This document shows, piece by piece, positions 1 through 7,925 of a stretch of DNA of 10,248 nt; the stretch's first letter is position 1; each line of letters opens with the position of its first letter. The stretch is from Candidatus Kapaibacterium sp. (GTDB lineage: Bacteria; Bacteroidota; Ignavibacteria; Kapaibacteriales; UBA2268). The notes below the pieces were generated by a model. The model was given only the letters and a program-made list of their open reading frames with translations. It made no database searches and was not told where the DNA came from. The stretch spans positions 7,688 to 17,935 of the forward strand of contig JAQUZU010000036.1 in the NCBI GenBank assembly GCA_028691175.1, in the 5' to 3' direction. The position numbers and the translations under genes were made by a program.

Positions 1-32
1 AGCCCGCAATGACGGGGTTGCCTTTTGGGGCT
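1..32. repeat. Possible dispersed palindromic repeat, cut by the window edge
   Basis: These bases follow the glycosyltransferase stop codon. Read on the minus strand they contain CCCGTCATTGCGGG, a 4-bp stem with a 6-base loop, and the outermost bases AGCCC and GGGCT can also pair. The GTCATTGCGGGC core resembles intergenic repeats of the GTCATTGCGAGC or GTCATTGCGGGCTTGACCCGCAAT kind, which are scattered through many bacterial genomes. The repeat would continue to the left, outside the window, so it cannot be confirmed here. It might also act as the 3' end hairpin of the purF-glycosyltransferase transcript, although no T-run follows within the window. Confidence 0.3.
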
Positions 33-983
33 TTATCTCACAATATTCCAGTTTGAATATCCGCCGATTTGCCTTCCGCCGCACAGGTTTTGCTCTATCC
101 ATGATATAATGCGGTATTTGGAGGTTTCGTGCTTCATTGGCGGGCGATTGGTCGGTACATACCCTTTTTCATAATGCAAACTATCGCTCCAAAATAGTTT
201 TTTCACCATTTCCCGCATAACCGCAGGGTGAGTTTCCGAGAATTTCGGCAGAGCATAGAGGCACCCGTAATCGAAGTAATCCGCGCGGTTCGAATAAATC
301 TCCTCCACACGGTTTGCCCCCTTGTGAATGGTATCGAGCGCCTTCGATTTCCGTTGCATCAAATGTGGCGGACGCACCCAGCCATAATGGTATATGTACG
401 CATCGAGTTTTACGACGTTCAACTTCTCGCTTCCCTCTTTTTTTCGATAGCTGAAGCCGTCGAAATTCGGGATTTTGCGGAAAGTCTGAGCACTCTGAAA
501 CGAATGAATATCCGGATTATTTCGCACAATTCTAATCTCATACGGATACCATGCGTGCGAGTTCATGTAGTGATCATAGTCGCCAAAGAAATGTTTATAA
601 TGGAACAAAAAGCCGTCAACCCGCTTATCATTCAAGTACTTAGCGCAATTCTTCACAATCGTGTCGTGATACTTTTCGTGTATCAGTTCGTCCGCCTGAA
701 GGTGTATCAGCCAGTCGCCCGTGCAGGCATTTTTAGCGATATCGGTCTGATGCGCGTTCTCCATTCCGTTCGGCCACTTGGTTATGTCCCATACAGTATG
801 AATTATTTTAATTTTATCGCTACCGATACTTTCAATCAGTTCTTGGGTGTTATCGTCAGCATCGCAATCCCCGAGAGCGACCACAAATTCATCGACAATC
901 GGCAGAATGGAAAGAATTACCTCCCGAATCGGATAGTATAATTTTCCTGCATTCTTCACCATTGTGAAGCCGGATATTCTCAT
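33..983 (-). CDS. Glycosyltransferase, family 2 (GT-A fold)
   Basis: A 316-residue cytoplasmic protein with no signal peptide or membrane segment. The N-terminus has the layout of nucleotide-sugar-dependent GT2 enzymes: a first beta-strand (MRISGFTMVKNAG, residues 1-13), a second strand with acidic residues (DEFVVALGDCDADDNT, 31-46), and LQADELIHE at 95-103, where QADE takes the place of the metal-binding DxD. I recall this IQADE variant from a subgroup usually annotated only as glycosyltransferase. A conserved-looking YHYGWVRPP lies at 198-206 and could hold a late-domain histidine ligand or acceptor-site residue. Donor and acceptor cannot be read from the sequence. The ATG at 983 is preceded by AGAGGG at 5-base spacing. 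It lies 21 bases after purF on the same strand and may be co-transcribed with it, though no functional link is evident. The family call is fairly secure, the role unknown. Confidence 0.8.
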   Translation of the reverse strand: MRISGFTMVKNAGKLYYPIREVILSILPIVDEFVVALGDCDADDNTQELIESIGSDKIKIIHTVWDITKWPNGMENAHQTDIAKNACTGDWLIHLQADELIHEKYHDTIVKNCAKYLNDKRVDGFLFHYKHFFGDYDHYMNSHAWYPYEIRIVRNNPDIHSFQSAQTFRKIPNFDGFSYRKKEGSEKLNVVKLDAYIYHYGWVRPPHLMQRKSKALDTIHKGANRVEEIYSNRADYFDYGCLYALPKFSETHPAVMREMVKKLFWSDSLHYEKGYVPTNRPPMKHETSKYRIISWIEQNLCGGRQIGGYSNWNIVR

Positions 984-1004
984 ATTTTCCCTCTTTGGAA
1001 CCCG

Positions 1005-2498
1005 TTATTTATGTTTCTTTTTAATAATTTCCTCCTCTACGGGAATCGGATAGTCGCCGGTGAAGCACGCGGTGCAATATTCAATGCCGTCATCGCTCGG
1101 AACCGCCTCGAGCAGCTTCTCCGGGCTGAGATAATGCAACGAATCCACGCCGATAGCCTTCCCGATTTCCTCCTCGGTGTCGTAGTGGTTGGCGATTAAC
1201 TCCTCGCGGCTCGGGAAATCCATACCGTAAAAGCACGGATATTTGATGCGTGGCGAGGAAATTCTGCAGTGCAGTTCCTTCGGATTTGCGGAGCGAATCA
1301 GATTAATCAGCGACTTCGAAGTAGTGCCGCGCACGATGGAATCATCAACCAAAACAAGGTTGCGATTCTCTATAACTCCCTTTACTGTATTGAACTTAAC
1401 CTTCACCTTGAACTCGCGGTTATCCTGCCCCGGCGCGATAAAAGTTCTGCCTACATAGTGGCTGCGCACCAGTCCGATTTCGAATACGGTCGGATTAACA
1501 TCATTGTTTGTGCGTGCAAAACCCAGCGTGCATGTGTTCGCGCTGTCCGGCACGGGAATAGCGCAATATTTCTCTCCGCACGGGTGCTTCAGCGGAGACT
1601 CTTCGCCCAGGAGTTTGCCCATTTTGCGGCGCACTTTATCGACGTTATGCCCGAAAATCTTGCTGTCGGGACGCGAAAAATACACATACTCGAAAATGCA
1701 CTGCTTTGCCTTCGGCGTTTCGTCCAATATGTTCTGCGAGTGAATTATGCCCGTTTTTATCGTCTCGTCGTTGATAATCACCATCTCGTTATGGTTTATC
1801 GAGCGAATATATTCCGCGCCGACTATGTCGAACGCACAGGTTTCCGAAGCAATAAAATACGCGTAAGTGCCGTCTTTATTCAGCTTGCGACCGATACTCA
1901 ACGGACGAACCCCGTGCGGATCGCGCGCGGCGATCAAGCCATCTTCAGTCAAAATCACCAGCGAATACGAGCCGACAGTTTGGCGAAGTGCTTCGCGAAT
2001 TTGCTCATATTGAGTCGGTTTCTTGCTGTGAGCAATCAGGTGCATGAAAATCTCGGAATCCGTCGTCGTCTGGAAAATAGCTCCATGCTCGCGCAATTTA
2101 TCGCGTAAGGTATTGGTATTAGTCAAGTTACCGTTATGCGCAAGGGCAATTATGCCACTATGATATAGGATATTGAAAGGCTGTATGTTCGTAGCACTCG
2201 AGGAACCCGTCGTCGAATACCTGTTATGCGCAATCGCACACGTCCCCTTAAGTTTTTCAAAAACGTCATGGTCGGAGAACACATCGAGAACCAGCCCCAA
2301 TCCCTTGTGATAGGCATAGCGATTCTTCTTTCTCTCCTCGTCATAATAGAACGTGGTAATTCCTGCGGCTTCCTGCCCGCGATGCTGCAAAGCATGAAGC
2401 GCATAATACGACATCAGGGCTGCATGCGGGTGATTATACACCCCAACAACCCCACAATTACATAAAGGCTTATCAATTTCTTCGGTAATTTTTTCCAC
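1005..2498 (-). CDS. purF: Amidophosphoribosyltransferase (PurF)
   Basis: PurF makes 5-phosphoribosylamine from PRPP and glutamine, the first committed step of purine synthesis, in the cytoplasm. The 497 residues have the expected order: an N-terminal nucleophile glutaminase domain (CGVVGVYNHP from residue 15, LQHRGQEAAGI at 37-47, the HNGNLTN loop at 121-127) and a C-terminal phosphoribosyltransferase domain with the PRPP loop VLVDDSIVRGTT at 382-393. Cys15 is the expected nucleophile, so the first 14 residues would be a propeptide removed by self-cleavage. Four cysteines, C267, C422 and the CTAC pair C475/C478, fall where the Bacillus-type enzyme binds its [4Fe-4S] cluster, so this is the iron-sulfur, propeptide-bearing type. 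The start is GTG at 2498; the next in-frame Met, residue 30, lies past the catalytic cysteine and is excluded. GGGAG sits about 9-10 bases upstream. It appears to head a short unit with the downstream glycosyltransferase. Confidence 0.97.
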   Translation of the reverse strand: MEKITEEIDKPLCNCGVVGVYNHPHAALMSYYALHALQHRGQEAAGITTFYYDEERKKNRYAYHKGLGLVLDVFSDHDVFEKLKGTCAIAHNRYSTTGSSSATNIQPFNILYHSGIIALAHNGNLTNTNTLRDKLREHGAIFQTTTDSEIFMHLIAHSKKPTQYEQIREALRQTVGSYSLVILTEDGLIAARDPHGVRPLSIGRKLNKDGTYAYFIASETCAFDIVGAEYIRSINHNEMVIINDETIKTGIIHSQNILDETPKAKQCIFEYVYFSRPDSKIFGHNVDKVRRKMGKLLGEESPLKHPCGEKYCAIPVPDSANTCTLGFARTNNDVNPTVFEIGLVRSHYVGRTFIAPGQDNREFKVKVKFNTVKGVIENRNLVLVDDSIVRGTTSKSLINLIRSANPKELHCRISSPRIKYPCFYGMDFPSREELIANHYDTEEEIGKAIGVDSLHYLSPEKLLEAVPSDDGIEYCTACFTGDYPIPVEEEIIKKKHK

Positions 2499-2538
2499 AA
2501 CCCGCTTCTCCCGGCGATTTCTTGCACAAACGTAAATT

Positions 2539-2546
2539 CAAAATTA
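2539..2546 (-). promoter_or_regulatory. Candidate -7 box for purF
   Basis: On the minus strand this reads TAATTTTG, an exact match to the TAnnTTTG -7 element of Bacteroidetes-type promoters, 40 bases before the purF GTG. No TTTG is present at the expected distance upstream, so the match is one-sided. The same bases form the right arm of an imperfect palindrome (2531-2548, CGTAAATT-CA-AAATTACG, 7 of 8 pairs), which could be an operator or chance in AT-rich DNA. The rest of the purF/btuG gap (2499-2613) shows no hairpin followed by T on the minus strand, so no terminator for the B12 unit is visible. Confidence 0.35.
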
Positions 2547-2613
2547 CGAAAAAACTTTCTATCATTTTAATGTTTTTTTGAGTTTTTTTATCGCGGCAAG
2601 CCTAAAAACTACG

Positions 2614-3681
2614 TCAGTAGAACAGAATTTTTTTCGGATTTATCCCGATAGTAAGTTTAGAAATCAGGTTTCCGCCCGTTTTGAACTCATAAATCAGCAA
2701 ATCGCCGAGCATCATATAATTTTTCGCATTCCCTACGAATAAACGGTTATCCGGCGAGACCGCCGCAGAATACCAATGTTCGCTCGGCGCCGGGTTCGAA
2801 ATAATCTTCACCGGCGTCATCTCCTTCGCATACAGATCTATAATGTATGCCCCGCTATCATTCACGAAAATCAGCGTATCGCCTGTTTGCGTCAGGTTCA
2901 TCGCGCGCCCCGAGAGCCGCAGACGGCGAAGTTCCTTCAGAGTTTTGGCGTCATACTCCACGATTCCGCCAAGCGAATCCTCCAGACTCGGCAGGTTATA
3001 ATACATTGCATAGACCCGATTGCTTCGCGGATTAGCCTTTATCTCGATCACGTTTGCTCCGCAGTCGAGTTCCCGCAGCACTTCGGCGGAGGCCGCATTT
3101 ATCACGGAGACAGTTCCGGCTTTCGGCCGGTCAGCCAGGAAATCTCCATATCCCGAATTCGCCACAAAGACATAATTTCCGCAGCAATCAATCCCTTCCG
3201 GTGCCGGTCCCACAGCGATATTTATCCGCAATTTCTCCATCGTGGTCGGATTAAACGCCCGAACAGAATGCGTCCGCAGGCACGTTACATACGCGAGATT
3301 TTCATTTACGACTACAATATTCCGCGGGTCGCTCTCGGGTTCGATGCAGAGTTGCCCGACAATCTGCCCGGATTTCAGCTCGATTTTTTCAATCATCGCC
3401 GGAGTAGTCGTAACTACATACAGGTAATCTCCGTAAATTGTCGCGCCGTTCGCCAAATCGCCGAGCTTGAGCCCGCCGTTCATTATCCCGTAAATATCAT
3501 TTACGACTGCATTGCTGTCGCCGACATAGCGTCCCATCGAGGAATTATCGTAATGCCACAGCCCTTCGCAAATTATATACGCACAGTTCTCGCCGGAAAT
3601 CGGTTTGTCCGCAATCGGCGCTTCAGGATCCTCTACGCATCCTGCTAAAATCAATAGCAATATTGCAAAGTATTTTTTCAT
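2614..3681 (-). CDS. btuG: BtuG-type surface lipoprotein, YncE-like beta-propeller
   Basis: A 355-residue lipoprotein. MKKYFAILLLILAGC gives a short signal peptide ending in the lipobox LAGC, so Cys15 would be lipidated. The next residues, VEDPE, are acidic, as in the export signal that carries Bacteroidetes lipoproteins to the cell surface. The remainder reads as repeated beta-propeller blades of the YncE/DUF5074 kind, for example GDYLYVVTTTPAMIEKIEL (84-102), the signature-like GPAPEGIDCCGNYVFVANSGYG region (158-179), KAGTVSVINAASAEVLREL (187-205) and DTLIFVNDSGAYIIDLYAK (268-286). In Bacteroides, BtuG is a propeller lipoprotein that binds cobalamin extremely tightly and sits on BtuB. Here it is the last gene of a riboswitch-led cluster containing the receptor, which supports that role. 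The start codon follows the previous stop after one base and has no Shine-Dalgarno sequence, so translation is probably coupled. The fold and lipoprotein calls are firm; BtuG identity rests mostly on context. Confidence 0.82.
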   Translation of the reverse strand: MKKYFAILLLILAGCVEDPEAPIADKPISGENCAYIICEGLWHYDNSSMGRYVGDSNAVVNDIYGIMNGGLKLGDLANGATIYGDYLYVVTTTPAMIEKIELKSGQIVGQLCIEPESDPRNIVVVNENLAYVTCLRTHSVRAFNPTTMEKLRINIAVGPAPEGIDCCGNYVFVANSGYGDFLADRPKAGTVSVINAASAEVLRELDCGANVIEIKANPRSNRVYAMYYNLPSLEDSLGGIVEYDAKTLKELRRLRLSGRAMNLTQTGDTLIFVNDSGAYIIDLYAKEMTPVKIISNPAPSEHWYSAAVSPDNRLFVGNAKNYMMLGDLLIYEFKTGGNLISKLTIGINPKKILFY

Positions 3682-3682
3682 A

Positions 3683-4525
3683 CTATTTCATAAATTTTAC
3701 TGTTTGGTCGCCATATTTCACGAAATAAACTCCGCTACGCAACTGCAATTCGGGCAGTCCGGAGGCTTCACCGCAGAAAATCCTGCTTCCGGTAATATCA
3801 TACACAGCGACTTTTCCGAAATAATTCCGGGCAATTTCATCTAACGAATTTATGCAGACAATATTTTCGCGCACCGAACTGACGGCCTCGCGGAAATTCA
3901 CTCCGACAACCGCATCAAGATCGAATCCGGACAGCACGGCATTATAATAAGGATGTTCTTTGTTGTTTTTCAACATCTCGGTAATATCGGTGATTTTAAT
4001 GTATTTAATTGCGCTAAGCCCGAGTTTTGCAAGGTCAAAGCCGTCTCCGCCACGCTTGCGAATATCGGTCGAGTCCTCTGCTTTCAACGTCGGACTGACC
4101 CCGGCGCATCCCTCTAAAGTCATCTCGTCATACGGAAATTCCACCCAGTTCTCGCCGTCCGAACTAACGGCAACTTTCGCCGGCTCTGCAAATAATCCGC
4201 CAACCATCTGCATGTATATCACATTTTCATAGATATAGAAATCGTCGCCCTCGCCATCCGTAATTTCGTGATTTTTGAATCCGACCACAATCTCGCCGCC
4301 CATTCCGAGGGAAAGCATATCTTCCGGCATCGAAGCCGGAACAAGCGAGTCCGCATTTGCCCACGGCAACCCGAAAATATTTTGCGGATAGTAGGTTTCG
4401 CTCTGCCCCGCGTTTTGCCCCGTCCCCGGCGTAAATCTGTAAACGGTATCGATCGCAATATAATCAATTGCATAAATTTGGCTTGCACACAAGAAGCACA
4501 CAAGAGCGAGTAAGATTTTTTTCAT
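3683..4525 (-). CDS. T9SS-secreted cell-surface protein of the B12 locus
   Basis: A 280-residue exported protein of unknown function. MKKILLALVCFLCASQIYA is a Sec signal peptide with probable cleavage after residue 19. The body (about 20-210) has LGMGGEIVVGFKNHEITDGEGDDFYIYEN (73-101), an acidic glycine-rich turn that could bind calcium, then AKVAVSSDGENWVEFPYD (116-133), GGDGFDLAKLGLSAIKYIKITD (159-180) and GFDLDAVVGVN (200-210). I recognise this pattern from proteins labelled only cell surface protein; the alternating strands suggest a lectin- or discoidin-like beta-sandwich. The end (about 236-280), with KVAVYDITGSRIF and LRSGVYFVKYGDQTVKFMK, is a type A sorting domain for T9SS, somewhat short. 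The gene lies 11 bases after the receptor and 1 base before the btuG-like gene, with AAAGGAAA 7 bases before its ATG. Context suggests an accessory role in corrinoid capture, which is inference. Confidence 0.75.
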   Translation of the reverse strand: MKKILLALVCFLCASQIYAIDYIAIDTVYRFTPGTGQNAGQSETYYPQNIFGLPWANADSLVPASMPEDMLSLGMGGEIVVGFKNHEITDGEGDDFYIYENVIYMQMVGGLFAEPAKVAVSSDGENWVEFPYDEMTLEGCAGVSPTLKAEDSTDIRKRGGDGFDLAKLGLSAIKYIKITDITEMLKNNKEHPYYNAVLSGFDLDAVVGVNFREAVSSVRENIVCINSLDEIARNYFGKVAVYDITGSRIFCGEASGLPELQLRSGVYFVKYGDQTVKFMK

Positions 4526-4536
4526 AATGGTTTCCT

Positions 4537-6522
4537 TTAATTATTCACGCTTAAAGTCAGCCGAAAAGTTCTTCCCGGCATCGGATAATTCGAAATCACG
4601 CAATATTGCTCATCGAAAATATTTTTGCAGTCTAATTTGATTTTCGCTTTCATATTCGAAACATCAAACGTATACGCCACCCCTGCACCAACCAGGCAAT
4701 ATCTCGGCAACACCGAGCCATACGAATTGTCCGGCATCGAAAAGCGGTGCGACGCATATTCGCACTCCACCCGTATCAAAAACTGCGAAATATACCGGTC
4801 AAGCCCGAAATTCAAAATCTCTCGCGGCGTATATACTATATATTTATCGTAGTTAAGCGATTTATCACTTTTATCTTTCGCCCACTGAAGCGTATAAGAT
4901 AAATTAAAAACAAGGTCTTCGGAGAATAAATTTCCCGTCGCAGAGATTTCTGTTCCTATCGTCTCCGCACGCCCGAGATTTTGCGCCGACCACGAAATCG
5001 TATTCTTCGGCACGCTGATAATCCGGTTCTTCGTATCGATATAGAACCCAGAAACCTCGACTTTCATCATTCCAAACAGCCTCTTCGAAACCGCAACGGT
5101 CAGCGACTGCGACTTTTCGGGCTTCAGATTTGCCGTCCCGTAATTGTAATAGTATAGTTCATTGAAGCTCGGCATTCGGAAATTCTGCGAAACACGGACT
5201 TTCATCTCGCTTTGCCAAGCGTCATTCGCAAGCAGCAGACCGAGTCCGGAGGAAATCTCCGGCGAATTGTCCGAGAAAACATCTAAACGTAACGAGGGCG
5301 AGGCACTGTAACGCCAATTTTCCGACAGTCTCCAACGGTGTTCAAGCAGCGTATTCAGCGAAAAGTTTGCACGCTTCACGTATCTTCCGACTGATTTATC
5401 GAGCATGTCGCCGGTGAGTTCGGCGAAATTGTATTCCGAGTTCAGCCGGAAAGTGAAATTGCTCAGTGCAAAGGAATAATTCGCCATTCCGCGCAATTCC
5501 TTGTTTATGAACATAGAATTACCCATTGATGAAAAAGCATTCGGAGAGTCGTCCGTGTAGTGCTGCTGGGAGAACTTTGCCACACCGGTGAATTTCAGGA
5601 CACCGGCTCTGCCGAGTTCCTGCGTCAGGGAGAGGATATTCAATACATTCGATTCGTCAAGGCTTGCGTAAAGCGATTCTACTCTGTTCTGCACGACCGC
5701 TCCGGGAACGCCCCGCGAGCACGTGCTCATAATCGACTTGAAGTTAATCTTCAGGTTGTCGGTCGGATTTCCTCCGAGGACTAAATTCAAAGCGATGTTT
5801 TCAAACTCGGCATTTACGCGATTAAGGGTTACGTCCTTGCCGTTTTGGTTAAATTCAAATTCATAATTGCCCTTCGACTTCAGATATTCACCTCCGAGGT
5901 GCGCATAGACGCCTTTATAAGTCGTTGAATACTCGGCATTTACGTTGTATTCGTCATAACTCGCGGCAGTAATTCCGGCAGCAAATTTATCTTCTTCGGT
6001 ATAATTTTCGGTAATGAAATTCACCACGCCGCCGATTGCATTCGCCCCGTAAGTATCGGACGAACCTCCGCGGATCACCTCCATCGAATTCACGAACGAA
6101 GCCGGGAAAAGCGATAAATCATACATTGCATTCTGTGCGGAATTTATTGCCACGCCGTCAATCATAATGAGATTTTGCGCCGGATCGGTTCCGCGCATGG
6201 AGACGGATTTCAGCCCGCCCGCTCCGCCGTAATTCTTTACAAACACACCCGGCGACTTCGAAAGAATTTCATCGACACTGATTGCCCCGATATTCTTGAG
6301 TTGCATTTTGTTCATAAAATACGAGGAGGAAAACTTCGAGATTGGCGAAATCTGCACGCGGTCTGCATTGACTTCCACCTCTGCCATGCGATACACTTTA
6401 GCGGACGTTTCCGTCGTGTCTGCCGCCTTAACACCTAAACAAGTAAAAAAAAATGCAAAAGCAACCCTCAGGGCTTTTTCCAATATGTCTATGGCGAACG
6501 GCTGCTTTTGCAATGTAATCAT
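4537..6522 (-). CDS. btuB: TonB-dependent outer-membrane receptor, BtuB-type
   Basis: A 661-residue receptor expected to import cobalamin or related corrinoids across the outer membrane using TonB-ExbBD energy. A signal peptide with a rather long N-region ends around residue 33 (CLGVKAAD). MAEVEVNADR at 46-55 is a plausible TonB box. The plug domain follows (about 60-170): SVDEILSKSPGVFVKNYGG (82-100), VSMRGTDPAQNLIMIDGVAI (107-126) and EVIRGGSSDTYGANAIGGVV (148-167), all typical. The rest is a 22-strand-type barrel ending in MPGRTFRLTLSVNN. Length is close to BtuB and it lacks the carboxypeptidase-like N-terminal domain of SusC proteins. Substrate is inferred from the upstream riboswitch and the neighbouring btuG-like gene. 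Two oddities: the chain ends in SVNN instead of the usual aromatic residue, and no Shine-Dalgarno sequence is seen in the 17 bases after the preceding gene. Confidence 0.88.
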   Translation of the reverse strand: MITLQKQPFAIDILEKALRVAFAFFFTCLGVKAADTTETSAKVYRMAEVEVNADRVQISPISKFSSSYFMNKMQLKNIGAISVDEILSKSPGVFVKNYGGAGGLKSVSMRGTDPAQNLIMIDGVAINSAQNAMYDLSLFPASFVNSMEVIRGGSSDTYGANAIGGVVNFITENYTEEDKFAAGITAASYDEYNVNAEYSTTYKGVYAHLGGEYLKSKGNYEFEFNQNGKDVTLNRVNAEFENIALNLVLGGNPTDNLKINFKSIMSTCSRGVPGAVVQNRVESLYASLDESNVLNILSLTQELGRAGVLKFTGVAKFSQQHYTDDSPNAFSSMGNSMFINKELRGMANYSFALSNFTFRLNSEYNFAELTGDMLDKSVGRYVKRANFSLNTLLEHRWRLSENWRYSASPSLRLDVFSDNSPEISSGLGLLLANDAWQSEMKVRVSQNFRMPSFNELYYYNYGTANLKPEKSQSLTVAVSKRLFGMMKVEVSGFYIDTKNRIISVPKNTISWSAQNLGRAETIGTEISATGNLFSEDLVFNLSYTLQWAKDKSDKSLNYDKYIVYTPREILNFGLDRYISQFLIRVECEYASHRFSMPDNSYGSVLPRYCLVGAGVAYTFDVSNMKAKIKLDCKNIFDEQYCVISNYPMPGRTFRLTLSVNN

Positions 6523-6539
6523 AATTTTTTATAATTCAG

Positions 6540-7922
6540 TTACTTTATAATAACTTTTGAAGAAAATTTCTTGTCGCCGGTGGAAACGTTAATCATATAA
6601 CTGCCTGCAGCCATATTGTAGTCTGCAGCGTTAAATTTAATTTTACCGTCGAAAATCGATGTATTAATGCTTGCAACTCTTCTGCCATCAGTAGAAAGCA
6701 CTTCTACATTTGCGTTCTGACCTTCTTCAGCGTAGAGGTTAAGCGTTACTTCATTTACTGCCGGGCAAGGATAAGCAGAAACGACTGTCGGACGCACTTC
6801 ATTTACGCCGCTTTGAGCAGTTGTTCCGTATCTGATAATTTTGTTTTCCGGAGCATAGTAAGCATCATTTATCAAAGAAATATAAGTCGGTTCTTCGTTA
6901 TAACCTTTTCTAACTACAGTTTCGGTTTTGCCGGCCTCAGCATAATATTCCCATTTTCCGGAATCTTCGATCAAGTCTTCTACATACCCCAAATACAGAT
7001 TGCCCGCAAAAGCAGTTGTCATGATATGGTGTTTTCCGGTAGTCCGGTCAAGTGCGACGCTTGATTCGCGCGGGCCGTCATATCCCATAGTCGGGAATGC
7101 TATTTCGTGGGTAATTTCGCGAGTTGCGAGGTCGATCATTACGATTTTATGGTTGCCGTTATTTGTAACATACATAATGTCGTCGCAAATTGTCATGTGA
7201 TTACATGTGCTTCCGGAACCAAGTTCGAGCGTACTCATCAATGTAGCAGTTTCACCCGAAACATCAAAGAACATAATATTGCCGTCTGCTTCATTCATAA
7301 CAGCAAGAGAGCCGCTATTGTACGGCAAAGATTGACGAGTGTAAAAACCGGTTGCAATAGTTTCAAGCAAAGTACTTGTAGCCAGATCATATTTCTTGAC
7401 AAAACCCGGTTCGCCCCAATTTCCACCGCATACATAAGCGATTTTCGCGTCGTTTTCTACATAGCAAGTCATGCTGTTTGCTTCAACCGGCATTTCGAAA
7501 GTTTTTTCGAGAGTTTCGTAGTTATATGCTACAAGGTTAGAACCTTCGAGCAAGTATAAATTTTTATTTGTAGTATCGATTGTAGCACGGAATGTGTACT
7601 TCACAGATTGGAACGGGAATTCCAAGATTTTAGTTGGCTCTTTTTTCGCAACAGTTGCATCGAACGGATACGGAACATTGATGCGCCAGAGAGACGGAAC
7701 TTCTTCACCTTCGCCCTGCATACCGTCCCAGTCGGAGTCGTTTCCGGTACATACCACATAAATATCCTGCGAATTATCGTGGATATTTCCATAGAAAATG
7801 CCTGCCGGCTGGTTTCCTACATTAAATATATCGCGGGTTACAGGTTCAATCGGAGTTGCGGCAAAGAGATTGCCTGCGGAAAATGCGGCTATAAAGCCGG
7901 AAATAGTTAAAAACTTTTTCAT
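6540..7922 (-). CDS. T9SS-secreted beta-propeller protein, first gene of the B12 unit
   Basis: A 460-residue exported protein. MKKFLTISGFIAAFSAGNLFA is a Sec signal peptide (cleavage near 21/22). Residues about 50-365 carry propeller-like blades: KNLYLLEGSNLVAYNYETLE (120-139), GNIMFFDVSGETATLMSTLE (214-233) and DIMYVTNNGNHKIVMIDLAT (248-267), resembling YncE/surface-layer propellers and the BtuG fold. An acidic loop, GNDSDWDGMQGEGEE (60-74), may bind metal. Residues about 380-460 (VSAYPCPAVNEVTLNLYAEE, then VEVLSTDGRRV, then AAGSYMINVSTGDKKFSSKVIIK) form a standard type A sorting domain, so T9SS would export it and probably anchor it to the surface. The ATG at 7922 has AGAAGGAA 9 bases upstream. 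As the first gene after the cobalamin riboswitch it should be directly controlled by it. A corrinoid-binding or receptor-partner role is likely but unproven; it is not a lipoprotein, unlike classical BtuG. Confidence 0.82.
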   Translation of the reverse strand: MKKFLTISGFIAAFSAGNLFAATPIEPVTRDIFNVGNQPAGIFYGNIHDNSQDIYVVCTGNDSDWDGMQGEGEEVPSLWRINVPYPFDATVAKKEPTKILEFPFQSVKYTFRATIDTTNKNLYLLEGSNLVAYNYETLEKTFEMPVEANSMTCYVENDAKIAYVCGGNWGEPGFVKKYDLATSTLLETIATGFYTRQSLPYNSGSLAVMNEADGNIMFFDVSGETATLMSTLELGSGSTCNHMTICDDIMYVTNNGNHKIVMIDLATREITHEIAFPTMGYDGPRESSVALDRTTGKHHIMTTAFAGNLYLGYVEDLIEDSGKWEYYAEAGKTETVVRKGYNEEPTYISLINDAYYAPENKIIRYGTTAQSGVNEVRPTVVSAYPCPAVNEVTLNLYAEEGQNANVEVLSTDGRRVASINTSIFDGKIKFNAADYNMAAGSYMINVSTGDKKFSSKVIIK

Positions 7923-7925
7923 GAA

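Noticed and set aside
1269..2108. A 279-codon plus-strand frame, and similar long frames at 228-941 and 2776-3648
   Set aside because: They lie antisense to purF, the glycosyltransferase and the btuG-like gene, have no domain I recognise, and are explained by codon use of the real genes on the other strand.
2567..2590. T-rich stretch on the plus strand before purF, considered as a terminator
   Set aside because: On the minus strand, where both flanking genes are read, it is A-rich, and no stable hairpin precedes a T-run in that direction.
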